Positions 16,206 to 23,607 of a stretch of 37,984 nt of DNA are shown piece after piece. The DNA comes from Woeseiaceae bacterium. Lineage in GTDB: Bacteria > Pseudomonadota > Gammaproteobacteria > Steroidobacterales > Woeseiaceae. The position numbers were made by a program, and so were the translations under genes. The DNA lies in assembly GCA_021773115.1 (NCBI GenBank), contig JAJFKS010000008.1, positions 1 through 37,984 on the forward strand, read 5' to 3'. Position 1 is the stretch's first letter, and each line of letters starts with the position of its first letter. The notes below the pieces were generated by a model. That model worked only from the letters and a program-made list of their open reading frames with translations, searched no databases and was not told where the DNA came from.

Positions 16206-16235
16206 AAAAAAAACGCCCCTTACGGGGCGTTTTTG
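16206..16235. terminator. Bidirectional rho-independent terminator
   Basis: ACGCCCC (16213-16219) and GGGGCGT (16224-16230) form a 7-bp GC-rich stem around TTAC, flanked by A8 on the left and T5 on the right. On the leftward strand it ends transcription of the TonB receptor gene, whose stop codon is at 16255, before the MATE gene. Confidence 0.9.
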
Positions 16236-16254
16236 CTATTACCAGCGGGTGACT

Positions 16255-18852
16255 CTAATCGAAGTTGGCAGCCAGCCTCGCGTACCAGAAGCCGCCGTTG
16301 TTTCCGAATGGCGAGGTTATCGCCGTTCTCGCGCCCAGGAAATTCAACACGCCATCTCCTTCGAGGTCCGGTTCGACGTCAAAAACGTTCTCAGCGCCGA
16401 TACTCAGGCTAAGAATTTCGTTGAACCGGTAAGTGCCTTCCAGATCAACCAGAACCTCGGATCCATAGTTTGACACGTCCGATGCATCGCCCGGGCTGAA
16501 GAGGCCGCCTGTCGATTTCCAGCTGCCGTAGTTGTTGAGGCGAACGTGGCCGTTCCATGCTCCACCGGAATCGAAGTCGAACGTGAGTGTCGTCCTGCTG
16601 TCAGGAACCTGATTTTCGAGGTCGAATACGCGCGATGCATTGATCGTGCCTGCCGACACTCTTGGAACGTCCTGTTCGTTTTGGTTGTGACGCAGGTCAA
16701 CCGTCAGATCCCCGTAGGACAAATCGAAGTCGGCCGTAATTGCAAGATCGAACCCTGAGACTTCAGAGTCGAACCCGTTGACGAAGTAATTTGCGATACC
16801 GTCAAGCAATAAACCCGCATTGGGAACACCGGCGGCGGTAAGATCGATAACGTTCTGTGCAGTTATCGTCGTGGTGAACAATGCCAGTCGATCGTCGATC
16901 TCGATGTCATAGTAGTCGAGCGTAATGCTCACGTTGTCCAGAGGCGACGCAACAAGGCCCAATGTGAAACTCGTCGACTCTTCCGGGACCAGGGGTTGTG
17001 AACCGAGTACCATCGCCACGGTGCTACCAACGGGATAGGTTCCACTCGGTATCAGGTTGCCACTGGTGTCCGCGCTGGTCGTCGTATTCAGCGTGTTGAC
17101 CTGGCCCGGTGTCGGTGCGCGGAACCCGGTGCTCGCCGTCGCGCGTATCGCAAACTGATCGTTAAACTGGAACCGACCTGAAAGCTTGCCATCGGTCGTG
17201 TCGCCAAATTCGTCGTAGTCCTCGTACCGTACGGCAGCACCAATCGTGAAACGGTCGGTAACGTCTGCTTCAATGTCGATGTAGACCCCGACGCTGTCGC
17301 TGTCGAAGCTGCCGGCCGACTCGGTTGGAAAGCCCTGGAATCCGTCGGACCCCACACCAAAGATGAACGCCGGTCCGGCGCTGATCGAGGCTGTATCGCC
17401 TGCAGCAATTTTGTAGGTTTCCTGACGCCATTCGGCACCGAAGGCAAAGTTCAGTGGCGAAGCGAGATTTCCGATGTCAAAACTCTTGACGAAATCCGCA
17501 TTGATGCCGGTCTCTTCCTGGGTCAGTTTGCCCGGGCTGAAACTCGTCGGGGACAAAGCACCCAGGCTCGGGTTAATCGTCTCAGACAGCGTGTAATCCG
17601 CCTCCGACTCCGCAACACGGCCGCGAACATCCCAGCTCAGGCCACCAGCCGTTTCACCACGCGCACCGACGACAAATGCCAGATCACTGATCGCAGCGCC
17701 GAAGTCCGGGTTGTAACCGCCGGGAAACATCGAAAAGATTGGATTCAGCAGTATGAAGCCACTTGCCGAGCCGGCGTCGGCGGTCAGGTAATCGCCCGGA
17801 TTCAATCCCGCCGCATTAATGTCGTCGACCAGGCCCTGCGGCGCGGGATCGGCAATGAAATCGCCGTCCGTGTCAACGATTAGAGTCGAGCGACCAGAAA
17901 TCATTGCGCTCGGGTCCAGGACCGGGTTGCGGTAGAAGAAATCGGAGACGGTGTCGTTGTCGGAGTAACTCGCGGTGGCGTATAGCTCCGTGCTGTCGTT
18001 GACATCGATACCGGCGTTAAGAAAAAACTTCAGTACTTCGACATCCGGGTCGCCCCATCGCTGACACAGCTCGTTCAGCGGTACAACACCGGGGCCCACG
18101 ACGGCAATGATTCCTCCGCAAGCGCCTTGTTGTTGGCCGCGCGACGTCGTATCGGCTGTCGAATGTTCAATGGTCGCATTCAGGAAACCGTTGTCGCCAA
18201 GACGGAATCCGCCATTGGCTGCGAGCGTTGTGCGCGCGCCGTCGCCTTCGAAATACTCACCGGTTTGAGCCGAAACGGAAATCCCGCTGTTCGCATCATT
18301 CAGTATGATGTTCACCACACCGGCAATGGCATCCGAGCCGTATTGAGCCGAAGCGCCGTCGCGCAGCACTTCGACGCGCTTGATCGCCAACGACGGTATT
18401 GCCGCGAAGTCGACCGCCTGCGAGCCCTGATTTACGGTGCCGAGCGGGGCCAGCTGCAGATTAACCAGCGGAGAGCGATGCCGTCGCGTACCGTTCACGA
18501 GCACCAGGGTCTGATCGGGCGAAAGGTTACGCAGAGTCACCGGCCTGATGAACGCGGTACCGTCCGCGATCGGGAAGCGCTGCGTATTTAGCGACGGTGC
18601 GATTTTCGTTAATCCATCCGTCATGTCGAACGTGGCTTGATCCGTCAAAGCCGAACCGGCGAGCACATCAATCGGCGACAAGGTCTCAGTCGGAGACTGC
18701 CCTTCTCGACGCGTACCCGTTGTGACGACCTCCTCAAGAACCTCGTCGTCAGCGGAGTTTTGCTGTGACCAGGCGCTTGGGCTGCTTACAGCCAGGGTTG
18801 CGGCAACTGCCACATATAAAAGTGATTTGCCTAATTGATTTGACTCGTTCAT
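16255..18852 (-). CDS. TonB-dependent outer-membrane receptor
   Basis: This receptor has 865 residues from the chosen start. It opens with a signal peptide ending at AWSQ (about residue 30), a TonB box (EEVVTTGTRR, 40-49), a plug (LVLVNGTRRHRSPLVN and IKRVEVLRDGASAQYGSDAIAGVVNIIL), and a barrel ending NNGGFWYARLAANFD. The barrel has typical strand motifs (STGFRAPTPGQVN, VSITLDYYDIEIDD). The NGTRRHRS plug type is common in marine gammaproteobacterial receptors; the ligand is unknown. I set the start at ATG 18852 because AAGGGGG lies 8 bp upstream and the signal peptide begins there; the same frame is open for 44 further codons upstream. It is divergent from an aminotransferase gene over 284 bp that must hold both promoters. 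Confidence 0.95.
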   Translation of the reverse strand: MNESNQLGKSLLYVAVAATLAVSSPSAWSQQNSADDEVLEEVVTTGTRREGQSPTETLSPIDVLAGSALTDQATFDMTDGLTKIAPSLNTQRFPIADGTAFIRPVTLRNLSPDQTLVLVNGTRRHRSPLVNLQLAPLGTVNQGSQAVDFAAIPSLAIKRVEVLRDGASAQYGSDAIAGVVNIILNDANSGISVSAQTGEYFEGDGARTTLAANGGFRLGDNGFLNATIEHSTADTTSRGQQQGACGGIIAVVGPGVVPLNELCQRWGDPDVEVLKFFLNAGIDVNDSTELYATASYSDNDTVSDFFYRNPVLDPSAMISGRSTLIVDTDGDFIADPAPQGLVDDINAAGLNPGDYLTADAGSASGFILLNPIFSMFPGGYNPDFGAAISDLAFVVGARGETAGGLSWDVRGRVAESEADYTLSETINPSLGALSPTSFSPGKLTQEETGINADFVKSFDIGNLASPLNFAFGAEWRQETYKIAAGDTASISAGPAFIFGVGSDGFQGFPTESAGSFDSDSVGVYIDIEADVTDRFTIGAAVRYEDYDEFGDTTDGKLSGRFQFNDQFAIRATASTGFRAPTPGQVNTLNTTTSADTSGNLIPSGTYPVGSTVAMVLGSQPLVPEESTSFTLGLVASPLDNVSITLDYYDIEIDDRLALFTTTITAQNVIDLTAAGVPNAGLLLDGIANYFVNGFDSEVSGFDLAITADFDLSYGDLTVDLRHNQNEQDVPRVSAGTINASRVFDLENQVPDSRTTLTFDFDSGGAWNGHVRLNNYGSWKSTGGLFSPGDASDVSNYGSEVLVDLEGTYRFNEILSLSIGAENVFDVEPDLEGDGVLNFLGARTAITSPFGNNGGFWYARLAANFD

Positions 18853-19136
18853 TTTGGATCCCCCTTGACCAGTCATGATGCCTCCAGTGTACACCGGCGT
18901 GGCAGTCATTCGCATCATCTTACGGCCTTTCTCGCGGCCACGCTCTACGAGCCAGATCCGACCGCGAGAGACGTTGTCGAGCACGTACTCGGCGACCCCT
19001 TGATTTTGCGTTGCAACAACTGTCTTTGGAGTTTGCGTCTATCCTGTTATCGTCGTCAGCGACGGCGGCGATTACGTTTCCGCGGGTATTTGCCGCCGCG
19101 ATACTTAATCTGCGAAATCCAATTGCTGGAAATACT

Positions 19137-20357
19137 TTGAGAAAATCATTTCTGCTCGATGACGTCCCACCGATGGGAATCTACGAAACGCTTTACGCGT
19201 TCAAAGATACATACGGTGAGTTCATGGGTGCCGAGGGCACTCACCCGTGGTCCCAGGGCTTTCCACTAACGACGCGGCTTGCGAAATTCAACGGGCCCGA
19301 GCTGCCGCCGGCGGTCGACGTCACGTGGGAGGACCGGTTTTATCCCAAGGCCTGGGGTCACCCGCTATTGCGCGAAACCATTGTCGACTATTACAACACC
19401 TGGTACGGCTCGAGCATCACGCCCGACAACGTGATGATCTTTGCCGGTGGGCGACCGGGTATCTACACCGTGCTGTCGTTCCTGAAAAAAGACATACAGG
19501 TGCGTATCGGCAACGTTGAGTGGCCCGCGTATCTTGATATTCTTACGCAAACCAATACCGACTGGAAAACAGTCGCGATGATGCCGGAAAACAATTTTCA
19601 TCCGAGCAATGCAGAGTACTTCGATCGCAGTGGCCTCAATCACAAGACGATGCTGTTTCCGGTAATTTCAAATCCGGGCAACCCGACCGGACATGCGCGT
19701 TCAGGTGATGAGCTAAAAGAACTCATGCAAATGGCCGAAGCGTCGCAGAACGGGATACTGCTGGATGAGGCGTACGAGATGTATCACTCACCGTCGGTGA
19801 GTGGTCTGCAGTATGTCCGTGATCTCGACAACTCCAATGTCTTTCTCTCCGGCGCGTGCACCAAGGGTCTGCAATGTCCGGGCATTCGTATCGGCTGGAT
19901 CATTGCGTCGAAAAAGAATATCGAAACGCTGTCGAATTTCAGTTCCTTTGGTATGGGTGGAGTGTCGCACCCCAGCCAGCTTTACGCCGTGGAGTTGTTC
20001 AAGCCGGAGCGCATTGCATTGCAACGCAAAGCGATAGAGGAGCACTACAACTGGCAGCGACAACGCTACGGTGAAGCTTTCGAGAAAATGGGTTTGAAAG
20101 TGTTCACCGGAAACGGCGGGTTTTACCACTGGATGCAGTTGCCGGAAGGCATGAATTGCGACGAACTCAATAAGCGTCTTTTTAAACGAGGTGCTGCGAT
20201 TCTCGGCGGCCGGGATTGCGACATGGGCCGACCGCATTCGAAGGACCCGAGCTACGTGAGCCCTTATATGAACATGTTCAGATTTAGCTTTGGACCCTTG
20301 TTACCCGAGACATTCGAGAGCGATATTCAGCTAATGACGGAGGTGTTGGATGAATAA
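19137..20357 (+). CDS. PLP-dependent class I/II aminotransferase
   Basis: About 406 residues carry fold-type I aminotransferase hallmarks: the cofactor region (AGGRPGIYTVLSFL), the NPGNPTG loop at about 180-186, the LLDEAYEMY aspartate and tyrosine, and a TKGLQCPGIRIGW segment whose lysine would form the PLP Schiff base. The C-terminal FRFSFG arginine would bind the substrate carboxylate. Substrate specificity cannot be read. The frame extends back to 19011, but AAATAC and a weak GGA precede TTG 19137, and an ATG at 19173 (MGIYETLY) is also likely, so the start is uncertain by a dozen codons. It is divergent from the TonB receptor at 16255-18852, so transport and catabolism of one compound may be linked (inference). 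It stops just before a perfect inverted repeat. Confidence 0.9.
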   Translation: MRKSFLLDDVPPMGIYETLYAFKDTYGEFMGAEGTHPWSQGFPLTTRLAKFNGPELPPAVDVTWEDRFYPKAWGHPLLRETIVDYYNTWYGSSITPDNVMIFAGGRPGIYTVLSFLKKDIQVRIGNVEWPAYLDILTQTNTDWKTVAMMPENNFHPSNAEYFDRSGLNHKTMLFPVISNPGNPTGHARSGDELKELMQMAEASQNGILLDEAYEMYHSPSVSGLQYVRDLDNSNVFLSGACTKGLQCPGIRIGWIIASKKNIETLSNFSSFGMGGVSHPSQLYAVELFKPERIALQRKAIEEHYNWQRQRYGEAFEKMGLKVFTGNGGFYHWMQLPEGMNCDELNKRLFKRGAAILGGRDCDMGRPHSKDPSYVSPYMNMFRFSFGPLLPETFESDIQLMTEVLDE

Positions 20358-20376
20358 GGTGAATATGAATAAGGTG
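20350..20376 (+). repeat. Tandem direct repeat at the aminotransferase stop codon
   Basis: ATGAATAAGGTG occurs at 20350-20361 and again at 20365-20376. The first copy contains the aminotransferase stop codon. The second copy continues into the left arm of the 13-bp inverted repeat, which suggests local duplication. Confidence 0.6.
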
Positions 20377-20403
20377 TCAGGTTTATTCATTGACACCTTA
20401 TTC
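20367..20403. terminator. 13-bp perfect inverted repeat between convergent genes
   Basis: GAATAAGGTGTCA (20367-20379) and TGACACCTTATTC (20391-20403) are a perfect 13-bp pair around an 11-nt loop, in the 48-bp gap between two convergent genes. It can form a strong hairpin on both strands and may stop transcription from both sides. There is no long T-run, and the GGTGTCA/TGACACC termini resemble small dispersed palindromic repeats, so a REP-like element is an alternative. Confidence 0.55.
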
Positions 20404-20405
20404 CC

Positions 20406-21209
20406 TTAACTAATGGCGACGCGATAGCCGTTGTGCTTACGGATGTTCAGCACGCGGTTGTCATCGAATATCAGGTACTGACCCTTGATGCCGGCGAGGC
20501 AACCCTCGATCTCCGCTTGCTTGTCAAAGCCGACACTCTTTACTTTTTCCGGGTACTGATCGACGGGATAGTTGATCGAGCAGACGGTGTCATCGGTGTC
20601 GACAAACTGGCGCAGATCGGCGTCAAGCGTGTCAGTCATCGATGCCTTCGTGGCGACGAGGTCGGCATCAATCACCTCATTTTTCAACATACGCTGCCAG
20701 TTTGTTCGATCGGTCAGGTGCTCTTTCAATGCGACTTCAACGAGGCCAGCCGTGTAGCGATTGGGGACGCGCGCAAAGACGATGGCATCGCTTGCGCCCT
20801 GATCGATCCAGCGGGTGGGCATTTGCGAAGCTCGCGTGATGCCCACCTTGATCGCGGAGCTTCGCGCGAGATAGACAATCTGCTCGACCAGGCAATGTGT
20901 CTCGGCCCAGGCCATGTCCCGCGCCTCGCCTTCGTGTGCCCGGCAGAGTTCCGGGCGGATGATGCATTCGCTGGCTTCCGGAGCGTCCCGAAAACACGGG
21001 AAGCAGAAACCACCCCCGAAAGACTTCTTCGTCGTCCGGCCGCAGGCAATGCAGTTGATGGTGCCGTCAAAACTCAGCTTGATGGTTTTGCCGATCTTCG
21101 CGTTCATGTCGATCGGAACGTCGTCGAGCACCAGCGTGTAGTGCGCGACATCCTCGAGTCGAGTCTGCATTTTTCGCAGGTTGCCGGAAAGGTGAGTTTC
21201 GGAGTTCAT
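20406..21209 (-). CDS. DUF2797 domain protein
   Basis: The 267-residue protein has a four-cysteine zinc-ribbon-like motif (C53, C56, C69, C72 in CIACGRTTKKSFGGGFCFPC), then HCLVEQIVYLARSSAIKVGIT, reminiscent of a GIY-YIG-like strand pair, and QMPTRWIDQGA. These are the landmarks of the DUF2797 family, which is frequent in gammaproteobacteria and of unknown function. The C-terminal part ends QYLIFDDNRVLNIRKHNGYRVAI, as is usual. The ATG at 21209 overlaps the stop codon of the oxidoreductase gene (ATGA), so the pair is translationally coupled. The combination suggests a nucleic-acid or metal-related role, but no activity has been shown by the sequence. Confidence 0.88.
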   Translation of the reverse strand: MNSETHLSGNLRKMQTRLEDVAHYTLVLDDVPIDMNAKIGKTIKLSFDGTINCIACGRTTKKSFGGGFCFPCFRDAPEASECIIRPELCRAHEGEARDMAWAETHCLVEQIVYLARSSAIKVGITRASQMPTRWIDQGASDAIVFARVPNRYTAGLVEVALKEHLTDRTNWQRMLKNEVIDADLVATKASMTDTLDADLRQFVDTDDTVCSINYPVDQYPEKVKSVGFDKQAEIEGCLAGIKGQYLIFDDNRVLNIRKHNGYRVAIS

Positions 21210-22177
21210 TGCGCGATAACAACCGCGCCAACGCGTTCCTCTGTCTCAACTCGTCGATGGGCGTCGGACGCCTTCTCCATTGGATAAATCTTATCCACGA
21301 TCGACTTAATTCGTCCGTCTTCGATCATCTCCTTGAGAGTGAGCAGGTCCGACGTTGTCTCGCCGGCAAATCGGAATTTGGCCGTCTTATCAGTGAAGCG
21401 GGTCGTGAACACCGAGCGAATCATGGTCGACAGACGAGGATTACCTGACAAATACCGTCCCCTGGGATTGAGGATACTGATACAGGCCGCATAGGAGCTT
21501 CCAGCGACCATGTCGAATACGACGTCGTAGGTTCGACCCATAGTTGCGAAGTTCTCTTGCCTGTAGTCAATAAAGTGGTCCGCACCCATTTGCCTTAACA
21601 GGCTCTCCTTGTGTGCGCTGTCCACAGCAGTCACTTTGGCGCCCATTGATCTGGCAATTTGCACGGCGTGTAAACCAATGCTGCCGCCGGCGCCATTGAT
21701 CAACACGGTTTCGCCCGTCTGAATTTCGGCGAGTCGCATAAAATGAAGCGCATTGAGTCCGCCCAGCGGAACCGCTGCAGCTTCTGCAAAAGTCATGTTG
21801 GCTGGCTTGGGCGCAATCGCGAAGCTCTCCGGCAAGGCAACATATTCGCCATACGCACCCAGACGAAGTGCGGTCGCGCCAAAAACCTGGTCGCCTACGG
21901 AGAATCGGGTAACGTTTTTCCCGAGCGATTCAACCTCGCCTGAAAAATAGCCCCCCAGCACTTGTCGCCTCGGCCTGGTAACGCCGAATGCGATCCGCAA
22001 TGGCAACCAGAACCACTTCACGGCAAACCTGAAGCTGCGCATCTCAACGTCAGCTTTTGTTGCCTCTGCCGCTCGTACTCGAATTAGAATTTCATCTTCT
22101 TTCGGTTCGGGTTTCTTCACCTCTTTGAGTTGAAGAACATCAGGTGAGCCGTACTTTGTGTAGGTGATGGCTTTCAT
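21206..22177 (-). CDS. MDR-superfamily NAD(P)-dependent alcohol dehydrogenase / quinone oxidoreductase
   Basis: The protein begins MKAITYTKYGSPDVLQLKEV and is 323 residues long. It has a GroES-like N-terminal domain and a Rossmann domain with NGAGGSIGLHAVQIARSMGAKVTAVD (about 145-170). It lacks the cysteine ligands of zinc alcohol dehydrogenases and instead resembles zinc-free quinone oxidoreductases (QOR/zeta-crystallin group), which reduce quinones or enones with NADPH. I chose ATG 22177 rather than the first in-frame start at 22225 because homologues begin MKAI. Its stop overlaps the start of the DUF2797 gene, so the two genes form an operon read leftward. Confidence 0.93.
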   Translation of the reverse strand: MKAITYTKYGSPDVLQLKEVKKPEPKEDEILIRVRAAEATKADVEMRSFRFAVKWFWLPLRIAFGVTRPRRQVLGGYFSGEVESLGKNVTRFSVGDQVFGATALRLGAYGEYVALPESFAIAPKPANMTFAEAAAVPLGGLNALHFMRLAEIQTGETVLINGAGGSIGLHAVQIARSMGAKVTAVDSAHKESLLRQMGADHFIDYRQENFATMGRTYDVVFDMVAGSSYAACISILNPRGRYLSGNPRLSTMIRSVFTTRFTDKTAKFRFAGETTSDLLTLKEMIEDGRIKSIVDKIYPMEKASDAHRRVETEERVGAVVIAQ

Positions 22178-22254
22178 GGGTTCTTTGGTTTTGCCCCTTA
22201 TAATTGCGACCAGTGCACGGGCCAACCGCCTCGCGATTAACGTACGATCTATCT

Positions 22255-22702
22255 ATGTACGCCAACGCCTCCAGAGTAGCAGCACTTCTAATAGCTTTCC
22301 TAAGCCTATTCGCCTGCGGCGGCAGCTCCGGCGGCGCAGCACCACCTGTCGTCTTCGACCTTGGCGTGGACACCAATGAACAAGCGGATATCTCGGTCGC
22401 GCGCGATGGCAGCATCATAGTGGTGGTCACACCGATCATTCTGGCGGCGGATCCTTCGCACCAGGGTTGCATGGTGTTTTCGTTTGATGATTTCGCAAGC
22501 GCCTCGATCGCACGCGACACGAACGGTGTTGCGATTCCTCGTGCGATTATTACGGCTGATGGGAATAGCTTGGGGGCCGGGGCGTTGTACGTACGATGCG
22601 AATAGTGATAGTGGGGTGTTGTTGGTTATTACTACGGCTACTGGGAGTGGTGCGGCGACGGACGCTAAGTTTTCGTTGCGTGCGACTGGGGTTCATCCTT
22701 GA
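22255..22702 (+). pseudogene. Lipoprotein gene with 4-bp duplication frameshift
   Basis: From ATG 22255 the product has a lipoprotein signal peptide with lipobox LFAC (C21) and a GGSSGGAAPPVV linker. The frame runs to a stop at 22605 (ALYVRCE). Just before it, GTAC is present twice in tandem (22587-22594). With one copy the frame would continue ALYDANSDSGVLLVITTATGSG and end at 22702, a natural-looking completion. So this is a frameshift by a GTAC duplication: a recent mutation, a sequencing error or a phase-variable site. The codon choice after the shift is unusually T-rich (GGT, GTT, ACT). The function is unknown. Confidence 0.75.
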
Positions 22703-22724
22703 AGGGGATAGGTAGGTTTGCCTA

Positions 22725-23498
22725 ATGTCGGAAAAGAAATCACCACTTAAAGATAAGCCACTTCGCCAGGCAGGACAGTCGGGTGATGAAAGCCTAAGAA
22801 GTCTCGTCTTCGAACATTTACTCTCGTATTACTTCGTAGCCGCCATTCTTTGGACGATGGCGATGTACGAATGGGTACAGCATTGGCGTCATGCACCACC
22901 CGCACCCATACCGATCACGTTTTTCGCGGTCGGTATGTCGATTTATGTGTGGTTCAAAATACGGAAAATTCAAAAGACGGCAGAGCGCTACAAACTAGGC
23001 CGCGATGGCGAGAAGGTGGTTGCAGAACTTCTCGACCGATATCGCGTGAAGGGTTACCGCGTCTACCATGACATTCCAGGCGATGGCTGGAACATCGATC
23101 ACGTGATCATTTCGACACGTGGTGTGTTCGCAATCGAGACCAAGACTCGTAGTAAGCCCGTCGCGGGTGAACCTGTTGTCGTATTCAACGGCATATCAGT
23201 AGCAGTCGATGGCGGCCCCGAAGATGAAAAACCGATTCGACAATCGCTGGCTCAGACGAAACAACTACGAACGATGCTCAAAGAATGGACGGGCTATGAC
23301 TTTTCTATACAGGGCGTTGTCGTGTATCCAGGCTGGTATGTTCAGAGGAATTCGGCAAGCAAAAGCGCAGATGTCTGGGTCCTGAATCCGAAGGCTTTAC
23401 ATAAGTGGATCGAGAAGCAGGACGAAGTCATTCCGGTCGAGAGGGTTAAGCAAGCAGCGACAGCGCTTGCGAAGTACATTCGAAGCTCTGACGCCTAG
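22725..23498 (+). CDS. NERD-domain (nuclease-related) membrane protein
   Basis: Two membrane helices (about residues 31-52 and 61-77) are followed by a NERD domain. GRDGEKVVAELL supplies E96, WNIDHVII supplies D125, and FAIETKTRS supplies E138 and K140, the restriction-enzyme-like E...D...ExK arrangement. NERD proteins are a PD-(D/E)XK-fold group, often membrane-anchored, with suspected nuclease activity. The ATG at 22725 is preceded by a weak purine tract. It is the first of the rightward genes of the restriction island and ends 109 bp before hsdR, so it may be transcribed separately. A role in DNA processing or defence is inference from fold and neighbours. Confidence 0.88.
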   Translation: MSEKKSPLKDKPLRQAGQSGDESLRSLVFEHLLSYYFVAAILWTMAMYEWVQHWRHAPPAPIPITFFAVGMSIYVWFKIRKIQKTAERYKLGRDGEKVVAELLDRYRVKGYRVYHDIPGDGWNIDHVIISTRGVFAIETKTRSKPVAGEPVVVFNGISVAVDGGPEDEKPIRQSLAQTKQLRTMLKEWTGYDFSIQGVVVYPGWYVQRNSASKSADVWVLNPKALHKWIEKQDEVIPVERVKQAATALAKYIRSSDA

Positions 23499-23529
23499 AT
23501 CAGTTCTACGTGGTACAGCAAGCCCAGAT

Positions 23530-23558
23530 TTGGCCTTGCCGGCTATTGGGACTAGAAT
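23530..23558 (+). promoter_or_regulatory. Candidate promoter of the hsd operon
   Basis: TTGGCC (23530-23535, four of six consensus) and TAGAAT (23553-23558, five of six) are spaced 17 bp apart, 50 bp before the hsdR start codon. Confidence 0.5.
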
Positions 23559-23572
23559 TCAAATTGCTTCAA

Positions 23573-23585
23573 CGACTTGAAGTCG
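23573..23585. promoter_or_regulatory. Palindrome CGACTT-G-AAGTCG between promoter and hsdR
   Basis: CGACTT (23573-23578) and AAGTCG (23580-23585) are perfect complements around a single G. It lies about 15 bp past the candidate -10 and 22 bp before hsdR, where a repressor or controller protein would act. As RNA it would be too tight a loop for a hairpin, so an operator is more likely. Confidence 0.4.
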
Positions 23586-23607
23586 CCCAACAACGGAAAT
23601 TCGCTAA

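Noticed and set aside
20433..21287. 284-codon rightward open frame
   Set aside because: It is antisense to the DUF2797 gene, which has recognisable family motifs; the rightward translation has none.
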